Assembly (NCBI GenBank): GCA_036796215.1
Contig: DAIRDJ010000126.1
Span: 1-13,184 of the forward strand
Length of the DNA stretch: 13,184 nt
From: SLRI01 sp036796215
Lineage (GTDB): Bacteria > Pseudomonadota > Alphaproteobacteria > Geminicoccales > Geminicoccaceae
Direction of reading: 5' to 3'
Of this stretch, positions 1 through 6,228 are shown piece after piece. The position numbers and the translations under genes are program-made. Every line of letters begins with the position of its first letter. Positions within the stretch are counted from its first letter, which is position 1. Under the pieces are notes generated by a model, which had not been told where the DNA came from, did not search any database, and saw only the letters and a list, made by a program, of their open reading frames with translations.

Positions 1-1094
1 ACATAGGGCGGGCGGTGGCGGGGCAGGCCGCGCTTGCCCTCGAGGCTCTCGATCATCGCCGACTCTTCGCCGCAGATATAGGCACCGGCGCCGCGGCGGA
101 GCTGGATCAAGCCGGGCTCGGCGAGGCCCGCGGCCTCGAGCGCTGCGATCTCGTGCTCGAGGATGTAGCGAATGGCCGGGTATTCGTCGCGGAGGTAGAT
201 CCAGGCGCTTTCGGCTGCGATCGACCAGGCGGCGATCAGCATGCCCTCGAGGAAGCGGTGCGGGTCGGTCTCCAGGTAGTGGCGGTCCTTGAAGGTGCCG
301 GGTTCGCCCTCGTCGGCATTGACGCAAAGCTGGCGCGGGCCAGGCTGGCCCATGACGAGCCGCCACTTGCGGCCGGTGGGAAAGCCGGCGCCACCGAGAC
401 CGCGCAGGCCCGCGGCCTCGAGACGCTCGATGAAGTCGTGAACAGGGCCGCTCTCGAGATCGCCGGGATCGGTGGCGCGCAGCCGCTCGAGGAGGGTGTA
501 GCCACCCGACACCCGGTAGCGGGCGAGGTCGATATAGTCCCTGAGTTCCGGCCGGGTGTGGCCGGCATGGGCGGCGGCGAGCGCCTCCTCGGCGGTGGCG
601 GCGAAGAGCTGGCGGTGGCCGACCTCGAGGGCCGGGGCACGGTCGCAGGCCCCCATGCAGGGGGCCCGCTTGATCCGGATGGCGGCGGGGTCGGCGCCGG
701 CCTCGAGTTCGGCAATCAGCTGCTCGGCCCCCATCATGCTGCAGGTGAGGCTGTCGCAGACCCGGATGGTGAGCGCCGGCGGCGGGCTCTCGCCTTCCTT
801 CACCACGTCGAAATGGGCGTAGAAGGTGGCGACCTCGAAGACCTCCGTCTCGGCGAGGCGCAGCTCGTGGGCGAGTGCCTTGAGGTGTGCGGCACACAGG
901 TGACCATAGTGGTCCTGGATCAGGTGCAGGTGCTCGATCAAGAGGTCGCGCCGGCGCGGCCGGGCGCCGAGCAGGGCCTGGATCCCGGCCAGGGCCTCCG
1001 GCTGGAGCTCGCGGCCCTTGGGTGTCGGCCGGCCACGTTTGCCGCCCCGTGCGGGCAGCCTTGCCTCGCGCGTGACCGCGGTCTCGACCGCCAT
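1..1094 (-). CDS. NAD-dependent formate dehydrogenase beta subunit (NuoE-NuoF fusion), 5' part, cut by window edge
   Basis: This flavin and iron-sulfur subunit passes electrons from a molybdenum or tungsten formate dehydrogenase alpha subunit to NAD+ in the cytoplasm. The 364 residues visible start with a NuoE-like thioredoxin-fold domain (about 35-180). It has the four expected [2Fe-2S] cysteines: C113 and C118 (Cx4C), C146 and C150 (Cx3C). A NuoF-like FMN/NADH domain follows, with the glycine-rich GLRGLGGAGFPTGRKW at 229-244, CVNADEGEPGTFKD at 257-270 and GAGAYICGEESAMIESLEGK at 336-355. The reading frame runs off position 1, so the 4Fe-4S C-terminus lies outside. The ATG at 1094 follows a strong GGGAGGT ribosome site six bases away. 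The fused NuoE-NuoF form and the LRDEY segment at 301-305 fit soluble NAD-linked formate dehydrogenase better than complex I. A hydrogenase diaphorase subunit is a less likely alternative. The alpha subunit is not in view but would be expected next, to the left. Confidence 0.88.
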   Translation of the reverse strand, partial: MAVETAVTREARLPARGGKRGRPTPKGRELQPEALAGIQALLGARPRRRDLLIEHLHLIQDHYGHLCAAHLKALAHELRLAETEVFEVATFYAHFDVVKEGESPPPALTIRVCDSLTCSMMGAEQLIAELEAGADPAAIRIKRAPCMGACDRAPALEVGHRQLFAATAEEALAAAHAGHTRPELRDYIDLARYRVSGGYTLLERLRATDPGDLESGPVHDFIERLEAAGLRGLGGAGFPTGRKWRLVMGQPGPRQLCVNADEGEPGTFKDRHYLETDPHRFLEGMLIAAWSIAAESAWIYLRDEYPAIRYILEHEIAALEAAGLAEPGLIQLRRGAGAYICGEESAMIESLEGKRGLPRHRPPY

Positions 1095-1118
1095 GGCTGC
1101 ACCTCCCTCGAAACCGTA

Positions 1119-1144
1119 CCTCGCCCGAAGGACCTCGGACGAGG
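1119..1144 (-). promoter_or_regulatory. Hairpin in the leader of the formate dehydrogenase beta gene
   Basis: Read on the minus strand, CCTCGTCCGA and TCGGGCGAGG form a continuous 10-pair stem with a six-base loop, GGTCCT. It ends 24 bases before the formate dehydrogenase start codon. One pair is U·G on this strand; the same position on the plus strand would be a C·A mismatch, so the structure suits a minus-strand transcript. No T-run follows, so a classical terminator for the upstream dehydrogenase is not obvious. It could be a leader structure that affects translation or RNA stability. Confidence 0.4.
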
Positions 1145-1213
1145 AGCCGGTTCGTTCCTAGCGCCCGATCATCGACCGGCGCTTGCTCGAGTGCGACAGC
1201 GACTGGGCGCAGC

Positions 1214-1927
1214 TTACCAAACCAAAGGCGCTCCGTCATAGTTGAAGAAGCCGCCCGACTGGGCGGGGGCGAGGCCCTGGATCACCTCGGCGAGGCCCCT
1301 GGCACTGGTCTCGACGTCGAGCGTCGCCTGGGCACCCCCCATCCCGGTCCGGACCCAGCCGGGGTGCAGGACAGCGACGGTGATGCCGTCGCCTGCGAGG
1401 TCGACGGCAAGGCTGCGCATCACCGCATTCACCGCCGCTTTCGACGAGCGATAGATGTACTCGCCGCCCGTGCTGTTGGCGCCCATGCTGCCCATCCGGC
1501 TGGAAATGGTCACGAGCTTGGGCGCACGCCCCCGGCGGAGCTGCGGCAGGAAGGCTTCGCTCACCCGATAGGCGCCGAAGACGTTGGTCGCCATGACCTC
1601 GTGCCAGAGCGCGTCGTCGATCCGCCCGAGCCCGGATCCGCGCGGGCCGAAAATGCCGGCATTGTTGACCAGGATGTCAAGCGGCTCGCCCTCACCCGCG
1701 AGCGCTGCAGCTGCCGCCTCGATCGAGCCCCGATCGGTGACATCGAGCGGCAGGTGGCGAATGGCCGGATTGTCGAAAGCCGGCTCGGGCGCCCGGCGGC
1801 TGGCGGCGATCACCGCGTGGCCACGGCCGGCGAGCTCGATCGCCAGGGCCCTGCCGATCCCCCGATTGGCGCCGGTGATCAAGACCCGTGCGATGGCTGC
1901 ATCTCCTCGTTCGTTCGATGACTGCAC
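1214..1927 (-). CDS. Short-chain dehydrogenase/reductase (SDR family), C-factor-like
   Basis: This is a classical NAD(P)-dependent SDR of 237 residues from the first possible start. It has the cofactor motif TGANRGIG at 18-25, NNAG at 88-91, the catalytic serine in TISS at 140-143, and YRSSK (Y159, K163) as the active-site YxxxK pair. HPGWVRTGMGG at 188-198 follows the pattern of the CsgA/C-factor-type SDR subgroup. The substrate cannot be read from the sequence. The start is uncertain. GTG at 1927 has no ribosome site before it, while GAGGAG at 1908-1903 lies eight bases before an in-frame ATC at 1894. Starting there would put the N-terminus directly at ARVLITGANRG, as is usual in the family. 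No in-frame ATG exists. The gene lies 119 bases upstream of the formate dehydrogenase gene on the same strand, but I see no functional link. Confidence 0.85.
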   Translation of the reverse strand: MQSSNERGDAAIARVLITGANRGIGRALAIELAGRGHAVIAASRRAPEPAFDNPAIRHLPLDVTDRGSIEAAAAALAGEGEPLDILVNNAGIFGPRGSGLGRIDDALWHEVMATNVFGAYRVSEAFLPQLRRGRAPKLVTISSRMGSMGANSTGGEYIYRSSKAAVNAVMRSLAVDLAGDGITVAVLHPGWVRTGMGGAQATLDVETSARGLAEVIQGLAPAQSGGFFNYDGAPLVW

Positions 1928-1972
1928 AAGAGGCTAGGCGGCCGACCGCTCTGGGCAAGAGCCGTGCTGCGG

Positions 1973-2308
1973 TCAGGTGCTCGGGTCGGTCGCGCGCGGC
2001 TTCTGCTCGTGCCAGCTCTTGCCGGCGGCGACGATGCAGCCGATGCCCGACGGCGCGACCGAGAGGATCGTCCAGCTGCCGCTTTCGGGGGACGAGAAGA
2101 CCTGCAGGACGTTGCCGTTGGTCTGCAACCCGGCCGAGACAGGGCTTTCGCCGTAGCGCTTGTCCAGGGTCTCGACGATCCTCTGGTAGTCGTGGCACGG
2201 CATCGGTGCGGCGGCCCCCGGCGTTCGGGCCGAGGCCTCTATGGCCGGCAGAAGCCCGGCGATCAGGCAACAAACGAACCGGCTCAATCGGATCATGTGG
2301 CGGCTCAC
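1973..2308 (-). CDS. Small exported protein of unknown function
   Basis: This is a 111-residue protein that I cannot name. The N-terminus has basic residues (MSRHMIRLSR), a hydrophobic stretch of about 11 residues and an ASA site near residue 27, which together make a Sec signal peptide. The mature part has two cysteines, in MPCHDY and in GIGCIVAAG, that could form one disulfide in the periplasm. The segment SWTILSVAPSGIGCIVAAG looks like a compact beta-rich domain. The pattern resembles small uncharacterised secreted proteins of alphaproteobacteria, but this is recollection, not a search. The start is GTG at 2308, chosen because GGAGAG lies four bases before it; the ATG four codons later is too far from that site. 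A CtrA-type box lies about 60 bases upstream. The gene follows the peptidoglycan-binding gene on the same strand after a 95-base gap. Confidence 0.75.
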   Translation of the reverse strand: MSRHMIRLSRFVCCLIAGLLPAIEASARTPGAAAPMPCHDYQRIVETLDKRYGESPVSAGLQTNGNVLQVFSSPESGSWTILSVAPSGIGCIVAAGKSWHEQKPRATDPST

Positions 2309-2369
2309 GTGGCTCTCCAGGGCTGGGGTCGGGCAACAGCGCCGACGCCCAAGAGAACCACGCTCGGGG

Positions 2370-2385
2370 TTAAGACCCGGTTAAC
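2370..2385. promoter_or_regulatory. Exact match to the CtrA box (TTAA-N7-TTAAC)
   Basis: The bases TTAAGACCCGGTTAAC match the published full-length CtrA recognition sequence of alphaproteobacteria, TTAA-N7-TTAAC, without a mismatch. The site lies in the 95-base gap between the end of the peptidoglycan-binding gene (2404) and the GTG of the small exported protein (2308), so it is 62 bases or more upstream of that start. TTAA is rare in DNA this GC-rich, and two copies at exactly this spacing are unlikely by chance. Whether CtrA binds here, and whether it activates or represses, cannot be read from the sequence. Confidence 0.5.
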
Positions 2386-2403
2386 GCTGCACTGCCCGGT
2401 GCC

Positions 2404-3033
2404 TCAATTCACGCCTTCGAAGGTGGGCGCGAAGAGGACGAGCAGGGTGCGCTGGTCGGGCAGGCCGTTCTCCGGCAGTCCCTGCTGCGCTTGAAAGGCG
2501 CGGATCGCGGCGGCGGTGCCGGGCCCGTAGAGGCCGTCGACGGTCGAGTCGTAGTGGCCGAGCTCGGCCAGCATGCGCTGCGCTCGCGCGATCGTCGCCT
2601 GGTAGACGTCGAGGCTGGCATCGCTGTCCGGCACCGGGATCTGGATGAGCTCGCTCTTCTCGGTCAGGCGGGTCGAGCTCGTGGCGCGCAGGAAGAGGTG
2701 CACCGCATTGGCCAGACCGTCGTTCGGGTTGGCGTCGCAGTGGTTGCGCAGGAGATCGAGAACGAGCCCTGTCTCCTGCCACGAGAGGTGCTCGAAAACG
2801 CCGGTCTCGACCCGGTTCATGGCGGTGACATAGCCGTCGATCCAGCCCGCGGTCATGTAGAGAACGCTACCCTGTTCCTCGTAGGCTTCGAGGTACTGGG
2901 CACAAGACAGTTGGCCCGCACCCCGCAAGGCGTAGACATCGCCGGCGGCAGCCTGGGCCAACGCGTTGCCGCCGGGCCCGAAGGTCAGCCCGAAGCCTGC
3001 CGCGAGGAGGCCGATCGTCAGATACGCGCGCAT
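2404..3033 (-). CDS. Exported two-domain protein: Rap1a/HdeA-like N-terminal domain plus peptidoglycan-binding domain
   Basis: This is a 209-residue periplasmic protein. Residues 1-26 form a signal peptide ending in ALA. Residues 44-115 contain CAQYLEAYEEQG, AGWIDGYVTAMN and LRNHC, with C44 and C99 placed to form a disulfide. This pattern recalls the small helical Rap1a/HdeA-like exported domains. Residues 143-201 are a PG_binding_1 repeat, with QRMLAELGHYDSTVDGLYGP followed by TAAAIRAFQAQQGLPENG, which would anchor the protein to the cell wall. No catalytic motif is visible, so it is probably a wall-associated binding or chaperone-like protein; that role is inferred. ATG at 3033 is preferred over GTG at 3039 because GGAG lies five bases before it. 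A Rap1a-like domain alone does not make it an immunity protein, since no effector gene is nearby. Confidence 0.78.
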   Translation of the reverse strand: MRAYLTIGLLAAGFGLTFGPGGNALAQAAAGDVYALRGAGQLSCAQYLEAYEEQGSVLYMTAGWIDGYVTAMNRVETGVFEHLSWQETGLVLDLLRNHCDANPNDGLANAVHLFLRATSSTRLTEKSELIQIPVPDSDASLDVYQATIARAQRMLAELGHYDSTVDGLYGPGTAAAIRAFQAQQGLPENGLPDQRTLLVLFAPTFEGVN

Positions 3034-3110
3034 GGTCACTCCGATCCCCGTGATCCGACAGACGTGGGGAGTGCGCGTCGCAAGGCAAGAGCGTCAGGCT
3101 GGCCCGAGCA

Positions 3111-3728
3111 TCAGCCCGGCGCTGCGGTGAACTCGACGTGAATCTCGAGCGTCACCTCGCGACCGATCGCCGGAACGAAGGTCGAAAGGCCGAAAGCGCT
3201 CCGGTCGATGACCGTCGAGGCGGCAAAGCCCAGGGTGTAGCGGCCAGTCAGGATGTTGGGCGCCCCGCCGTTGAAGGTGACGTCCAGCGTGACTGGCCGG
3301 GTCACGTCCAAAAGGGTGAGATCGCCGGTCACCCGGCCGGTGTCGGGGCCGGTCACCTCGACGTTATGGCTGATGAACCGGGCCTCGGGGAAGCGGTCGG
3401 TGGCGAACCAGCTGGCGGAGCGGAGATCCTCGGTCAGGCTCGCGACGTGGGTGCTCACACTGGCGGTTTCGACCACGATCTCCACGGCCGCCTCTTCGGG
3501 GCGTTCGGGGTCGAAATCGAGCGAGCCGCGCAGCCGGTCGAAGCGGCCGACGAAGGTCGAGAAGCCCAGATGGTCGAGCTTCCAGAGCAAGACCGCGTGA
3601 TCCGGGTCGAGCGTGTAGGCGCCAGCGCGCAGGGCCGCGGGCTCAGTCGTCTGGTGCCCTGCCGGGATCAGATAGCCGCAGGCGGCAAGGGCCAGGAGGG
3701 CAACGAGGGGGACGAGGCGACGCCGCAT
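3111..3728 (-). CDS. YceI-family lipoprotein
   Basis: This is a 205-residue member of the YceI family, lipocalin-like beta barrels that bind isoprenoid or other amphiphilic ligands in the envelope. The N-terminus MRRRLVPLVALLALAAC is a lipoprotein signal with the lipid-bearing cysteine at 17. Glycine follows the cysteine, so outer-membrane sorting is likely. Family landmarks are the start of the barrel at YTLDPDHAVLLWKLDHLGFS, GRFDRLRGSLDFDPE, the ASWFATDRFPEARFIS segment, GDLTLLDVTRPVTLDV and the closing FGLSTFVPAIGREVTLEIHV. The molecular ligand is unknown. The lipobox is notable because many YceI proteins are soluble and periplasmic. The ATG at 3728 has no clear ribosome site, but no better start exists. 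The gene is divergent from serS, with 194 bases between them. Confidence 0.9.
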   Translation of the reverse strand: MRRRLVPLVALLALAACGYLIPAGHQTTEPAALRAGAYTLDPDHAVLLWKLDHLGFSTFVGRFDRLRGSLDFDPERPEEAAVEIVVETASVSTHVASLTEDLRSASWFATDRFPEARFISHNVEVTGPDTGRVTGDLTLLDVTRPVTLDVTFNGGAPNILTGRYTLGFAASTVIDRSAFGLSTFVPAIGREVTLEIHVEFTAAPG

Positions 3729-3853
3729 GCTGGTTCATCGGGCAAGGCCACCGATCGCGGCCGACCGGCTGGGATCGCTCTTAGCAGAGCCGGGCCACAC
3801 CGGCGAGGCGAAGTGTGCGCCACTCGTGGTGCCACGGTTGCCGGGGTCTTCAG

Positions 3854-3889
3854 CCTCGTCTAGAGAGCCGGGGCCTTGTCTAGAGAGCC
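3854..3889. repeat. Two direct repeats of 16 bases at a 20-base period upstream of serS
   Basis: CCTCGTCTAGAGAGCC (3854-3869) and CCTTGTCTAGAGAGCC (3874-3889) differ at one base and start exactly 20 bases apart, close to two helical turns. They end 33 bases before the serS start codon, where a promoter or operator would sit. The shared core TCTAGAGAGCC contains the CTAG tetranucleotide twice, which is usually scarce in bacterial DNA. The copies may be two binding sites for one regulator, or a small tandem duplication. Confidence 0.55.
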
Positions 3890-3922
3890 CGCGTCAGGAC
3901 CAAGGGAAAGCCCGGACCGCCC

Positions 3923-5212
3923 ATGCATGATCTGAAGTGGTTGCGCGAGCACGGTGCCGCGTTCGATGCGGCCTTGGCGAGACGCGGCCTGCCGCCGGCC
4001 GCCGCCGACATCCTCGCCCTCGATCAGACATGGCGGTCGCTCGAGACCAAGGTCCAGGAGGACCAGGCGCTGCGCAACCGGCTGTCGAAGGAGATCGGCC
4101 AGAAGCGTGGCCCGGACGGCAAGCCGCCGGCCGAGCTGCTCGATCAGGTGGCGCAGCTCAAGGACCTCTTGAAGATCCGCGAGGCCAAGCTCGAGACCGC
4201 CAAGGCAGCCCTCGACAACCGCCTGGCCGAACTGCCGAACATCCTGGCCGACGACGTGCCGGACGGGCCCGACGAGAGCGCCAATCGCGAGGAGCGGCGG
4301 TGGGGCGAGCCCCGCAGCTTCAACTTCGAGCCCAGGCCGCACGATGCCCTGGGGACGACGTTGGGCATGGATTTCGAGGCGGCGGCCAGGCTCTCGGGTG
4401 CCCGGTTCGTCGTGCTCAAGGGTGCGCTTGCCCGGCTCGAGCGGGCGATCGGCCAGTTGATGCTGGACCTGCAGACCCGCGAGCACGGCTACCAGGAGGT
4501 GGCGGTGCCGCTCCTGGTCAGGGACGCAGCCCTCTTCGGCACTGGCCAGCTGCCGAAGTTCGGCGCCGATCTCTTTCGCACCACGGACGATCGCTGGCTG
4601 ATCCCGACCGCCGAGGTGCCACTCACCAATCTGGTCGCGGGCGAGATCCTGGCGGAGGAGGACCTGCCGCTGCGCTGCACCGCGCTGACCGCCTGCTTTC
4701 GCTCGGAAGCCGGCGCCGCGGGCAGGGACACGCGCGGCATGATCCGCCAGCACCAGTTCAGCAAGGTGGAGCTCGTCAGCATCACCACGCCCGAGCAGTC
4801 GGCGGCCGAGCACGAGCGGATGACGGGCTGTGCCGAAGCGGTGCTGCGGCTGCTCGGCCTGCCCTATCGGGTCATGACCCTCTCGGCCGGCGACACCGGC
4901 TTCTCGGCGCGAAAGACCTACGACATCGAGGTCTGGCTGCCCGGGCAGGGCAACTATCGCGAGATCTCGTCCTGCTCGAATTGCGGCGGTTTCCAGGCCC
5001 GGCGGCTGAACACGCGCTGCCGGCCCAAGGGCGAGAAGCAGACCCGCTTCGTCCATACGCTCAACGGCTCGGGCCTCGCGGTCGGGCGCACGCTCATCGC
5101 CGTGCTCGAGAACTACCAGGAAGCCGATAGCAGCATCACGCTGCCCGAGGCCCTTCGGCCCTATATGGGCGGCAGCGAACGGATCAGTGCCGATGCTCAA
5201 GCCACCGGGTGA
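3923..5212 (+). CDS. serS: Serine--tRNA ligase
   Basis: This cytoplasmic class II aminoacyl-tRNA synthetase charges tRNA-Ser, and also selenocysteine tRNA if present, with serine. All 429 residues of a normal bacterial enzyme are here. The N-terminal helical arm (about 1-110) is the long coiled coil that grips the tRNA variable arm. The catalytic domain holds TAEVPLTN at 229-236, motif 2 with R260-SE followed by GRDTRGMIRQHQF, the serine-pocket region around SSCSNCGGFQARR at 349-361, and motif 3 with NGSGLAVGRTLIAVLENYQ at 381-399 including R389. Nothing essential is missing. The ATG at 3923 has only a weak upstream purine run (AGGGAAAG, about 12 bases away). The gene overlaps surE by about 20 bases, so the two are co-transcribed and probably coupled in translation. 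A 20-base-period direct repeat lies in the promoter region. Confidence 0.98.
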   Translation: MHDLKWLREHGAAFDAALARRGLPPAAADILALDQTWRSLETKVQEDQALRNRLSKEIGQKRGPDGKPPAELLDQVAQLKDLLKIREAKLETAKAALDNRLAELPNILADDVPDGPDESANREERRWGEPRSFNFEPRPHDALGTTLGMDFEAAARLSGARFVVLKGALARLERAIGQLMLDLQTREHGYQEVAVPLLVRDAALFGTGQLPKFGADLFRTTDDRWLIPTAEVPLTNLVAGEILAEEDLPLRCTALTACFRSEAGAAGRDTRGMIRQHQFSKVELVSITTPEQSAAEHERMTGCAEAVLRLLGLPYRVMTLSAGDTGFSARKTYDIEVWLPGQGNYREISSCSNCGGFQARRLNTRCRPKGEKQTRFVHTLNGSGLAVGRTLIAVLENYQEADSSITLPEALRPYMGGSERISADAQATG

Positions 5213-5975
5213 CCAGCCCCGCATCCTCGTCACCAACGACGACGGGATCAACGCCCCGGGCCTCAAGGTCATGGAGGCGATCGCCCGCGAGCTCTCGGAC
5301 GAGGTCTGGGTCGTCGCCCCCGAGGTCAACCACAGCGGGGCCGGGCATTCCCTGACCCTGCGGCGGCCGCTCCGCACCCGGCGGCTGTCCGAGCGTCACT
5401 ATGCGGTCGACGGCACGCCCACCGACTGCGTCCTCTTGGCGCTGCAGAACATCCTCGTGGGCGAGAAGATCGATCTCATCCTCTCGGGCGTCAATCAGGG
5501 CCACAATCTCGGCGAGGATGTGACCTATTCCGGCACCATCGCCGCCGCCATGGAAGCGACCCTGCTCAAGGTGCCGGCGATCGCCTTCAGCCAGGCCTGC
5601 CGCGACCGCCATCCGGTGAAGTGGAAGACCGCGGAGGACTGGGCGCCCGGAATAATTCGCCCGCTTCTGTCAATGCAATGGCCGAAGGACGTCTTGATCA
5701 ACGTCAATTTTCCCGACTGTGTGGCGCCGAGTGTCAAGGGCGTGCAGGTGACCCGGCAGGGCAAGCAGAAGGTCGGGGACGAGCTCATCGAGAGGATCGA
5801 CCCGCGCGGCGAACCCTATGTCTGGATTGGAGTTTCGCGGGATGAGGTGGATCACGCCGACGGCACGGATGTGGCCGCCGTGCGCGATCATTTTGTCTCG
5901 GTGACGCCCATTCAGCTCGACATGACCCATCATCCAAGCTTCACCAAGCTCGCCAAGCTCCTGACCAGCAACTGA
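5193..5975 (+). CDS. surE: 5'/3'-nucleotidase SurE
   Basis: SurE is a metal-dependent phosphatase that removes phosphate from nucleoside 5'- and 3'-monophosphates, with activity on short polyphosphates in some bacteria. It supports stationary-phase survival. The 260 residues contain the family metal-site motif ILVTNDDGINAPG (D16, D17), the NHSGAGHSLT loop with the metal-binding serine, and SGVNQGHNLGEDVTYSGTIA with the third metal-site asparagine. Length and motif order are normal. The ATG at 5193 is preferred; a GTG two codons earlier (5187) is possible but lies only three bases from GGA. Either start falls inside the serS 3' end, an overlap of 20-26 bases that implies coupling. In many proteobacteria pcm follows surE, but here a leader of about 250 bases and the NlpD-like gene come next. 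Confidence 0.97.
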   Translation: MLKPPGDQPRILVTNDDGINAPGLKVMEAIARELSDEVWVVAPEVNHSGAGHSLTLRRPLRTRRLSERHYAVDGTPTDCVLLALQNILVGEKIDLILSGVNQGHNLGEDVTYSGTIAAAMEATLLKVPAIAFSQACRDRHPVKWKTAEDWAPGIIRPLLSMQWPKDVLINVNFPDCVAPSVKGVQVTRQGKQKVGDELIERIDPRGEPYVWIGVSRDEVDHADGTDVAAVRDHFVSVTPIQLDMTHHPSFTKLAKLLTSN

Positions 5976-6006
5976 AAATTGCGCCTTGCTCGCGTGACGT
6001 CTGAGT

Positions 6007-6069
6007 AACGGTACAAGCACCGACTTGAAGAGTGCGGCGTTTGGTGCCTGAACCTTGCCGTTTCTTTTT
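6007..6069 (+). terminator. Possible terminator after surE
   Basis: An imperfect nested hairpin has AACGG (6007-6011) pairing with CCGTT (6058-6062) outside and GCACC (6017-6021) pairing with GGTGC (6043-6047) inside. It runs into a T-rich tract, TTTCTTTTTG, at 6061-6070. It lies 32 bases after the surE stop. The unpaired internal segments make it weaker than a textbook terminator, but the T-tract is unusual for this GC-rich window. Confidence 0.35.
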
Positions 6070-6077
6070 GTCACTTG

Positions 6078-6106
6078 TTGCGCTCCGTCGGTGACTTGCG
6101 CTACAC
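6078..6106 (+). promoter_or_regulatory. Possible sigma-70-type promoter for the NlpD-like gene
   Basis: TTGCGC (6078-6083) and CTACAC (6101-6106) are separated by exactly 17 bases and resemble relaxed alphaproteobacterial -35 and -10 elements. Transcription would start near 6113 and leave a leader of about 115 bases before the gene. The -10 match is modest. A short inverted pair, GTCAC and GTGAC, brackets the -35 element at 6070-6074 and 6091-6095. Confidence 0.3.
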
Positions 6107-6122
6107 GAGAGAGGATGCGGAG

Positions 6123-6148
6123 TCGCGCCCGGATGCACTCGGGCGTGG
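6123..6148 (+). promoter_or_regulatory. Hairpin in the NlpD-like gene leader
   Basis: CGCCCG (6126-6131) and CGGGCG (6140-6145) pair perfectly around an eight-base loop. In plus-strand RNA the stem extends to nine pairs with G·U wobbles. It would lie near the 5' end of a transcript started from the candidate promoter at 6078-6106. It may protect the message, but no known riboswitch class is recognisable. The rest of the interval between surE and the next start (5976-6228) shows no gene that I can support. Confidence 0.3.
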
Positions 6149-6228
6149 ATGAGGGCAGCCGGGCGTGCGTTGTCTTTGCAGCCACGGCCGCTCTGGGACC
6201 GGGCGGCTAGCGGGACGAGGGCGAGAGA

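Noticed and set aside
1..1094. Complex I NuoF or hydrogenase diaphorase subunit
   Set aside because: The NuoE and NuoF parts are fused and the sequence features fit soluble formate dehydrogenase; no nuo or hydrogenase genes flank it in view. The hydrogenase option cannot be fully excluded from a partial gene.
15..1241. 408-codon plus-strand open frame
   Set aside because: It lies opposite the formate dehydrogenase beta gene, has no family features, and its opposite strand encodes clear NuoE/NuoF motifs. It is a shadow caused by high GC.
2404..3033. Type VI secretion immunity protein (Rap1a/Tai-like)
   Set aside because: The resemblance is limited to the spacing of Cys and Trp-Ile-x-Gly-Tyr motifs; no effector, VgrG or other secretion gene is nearby, and the peptidoglycan-binding domain is not part of known immunity proteins.
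3860..5377. 505-codon minus-strand frame opposite serS
   Set aside because: The plus strand carries an intact serS with all class II motifs; the antisense frame has no recognisable domain.
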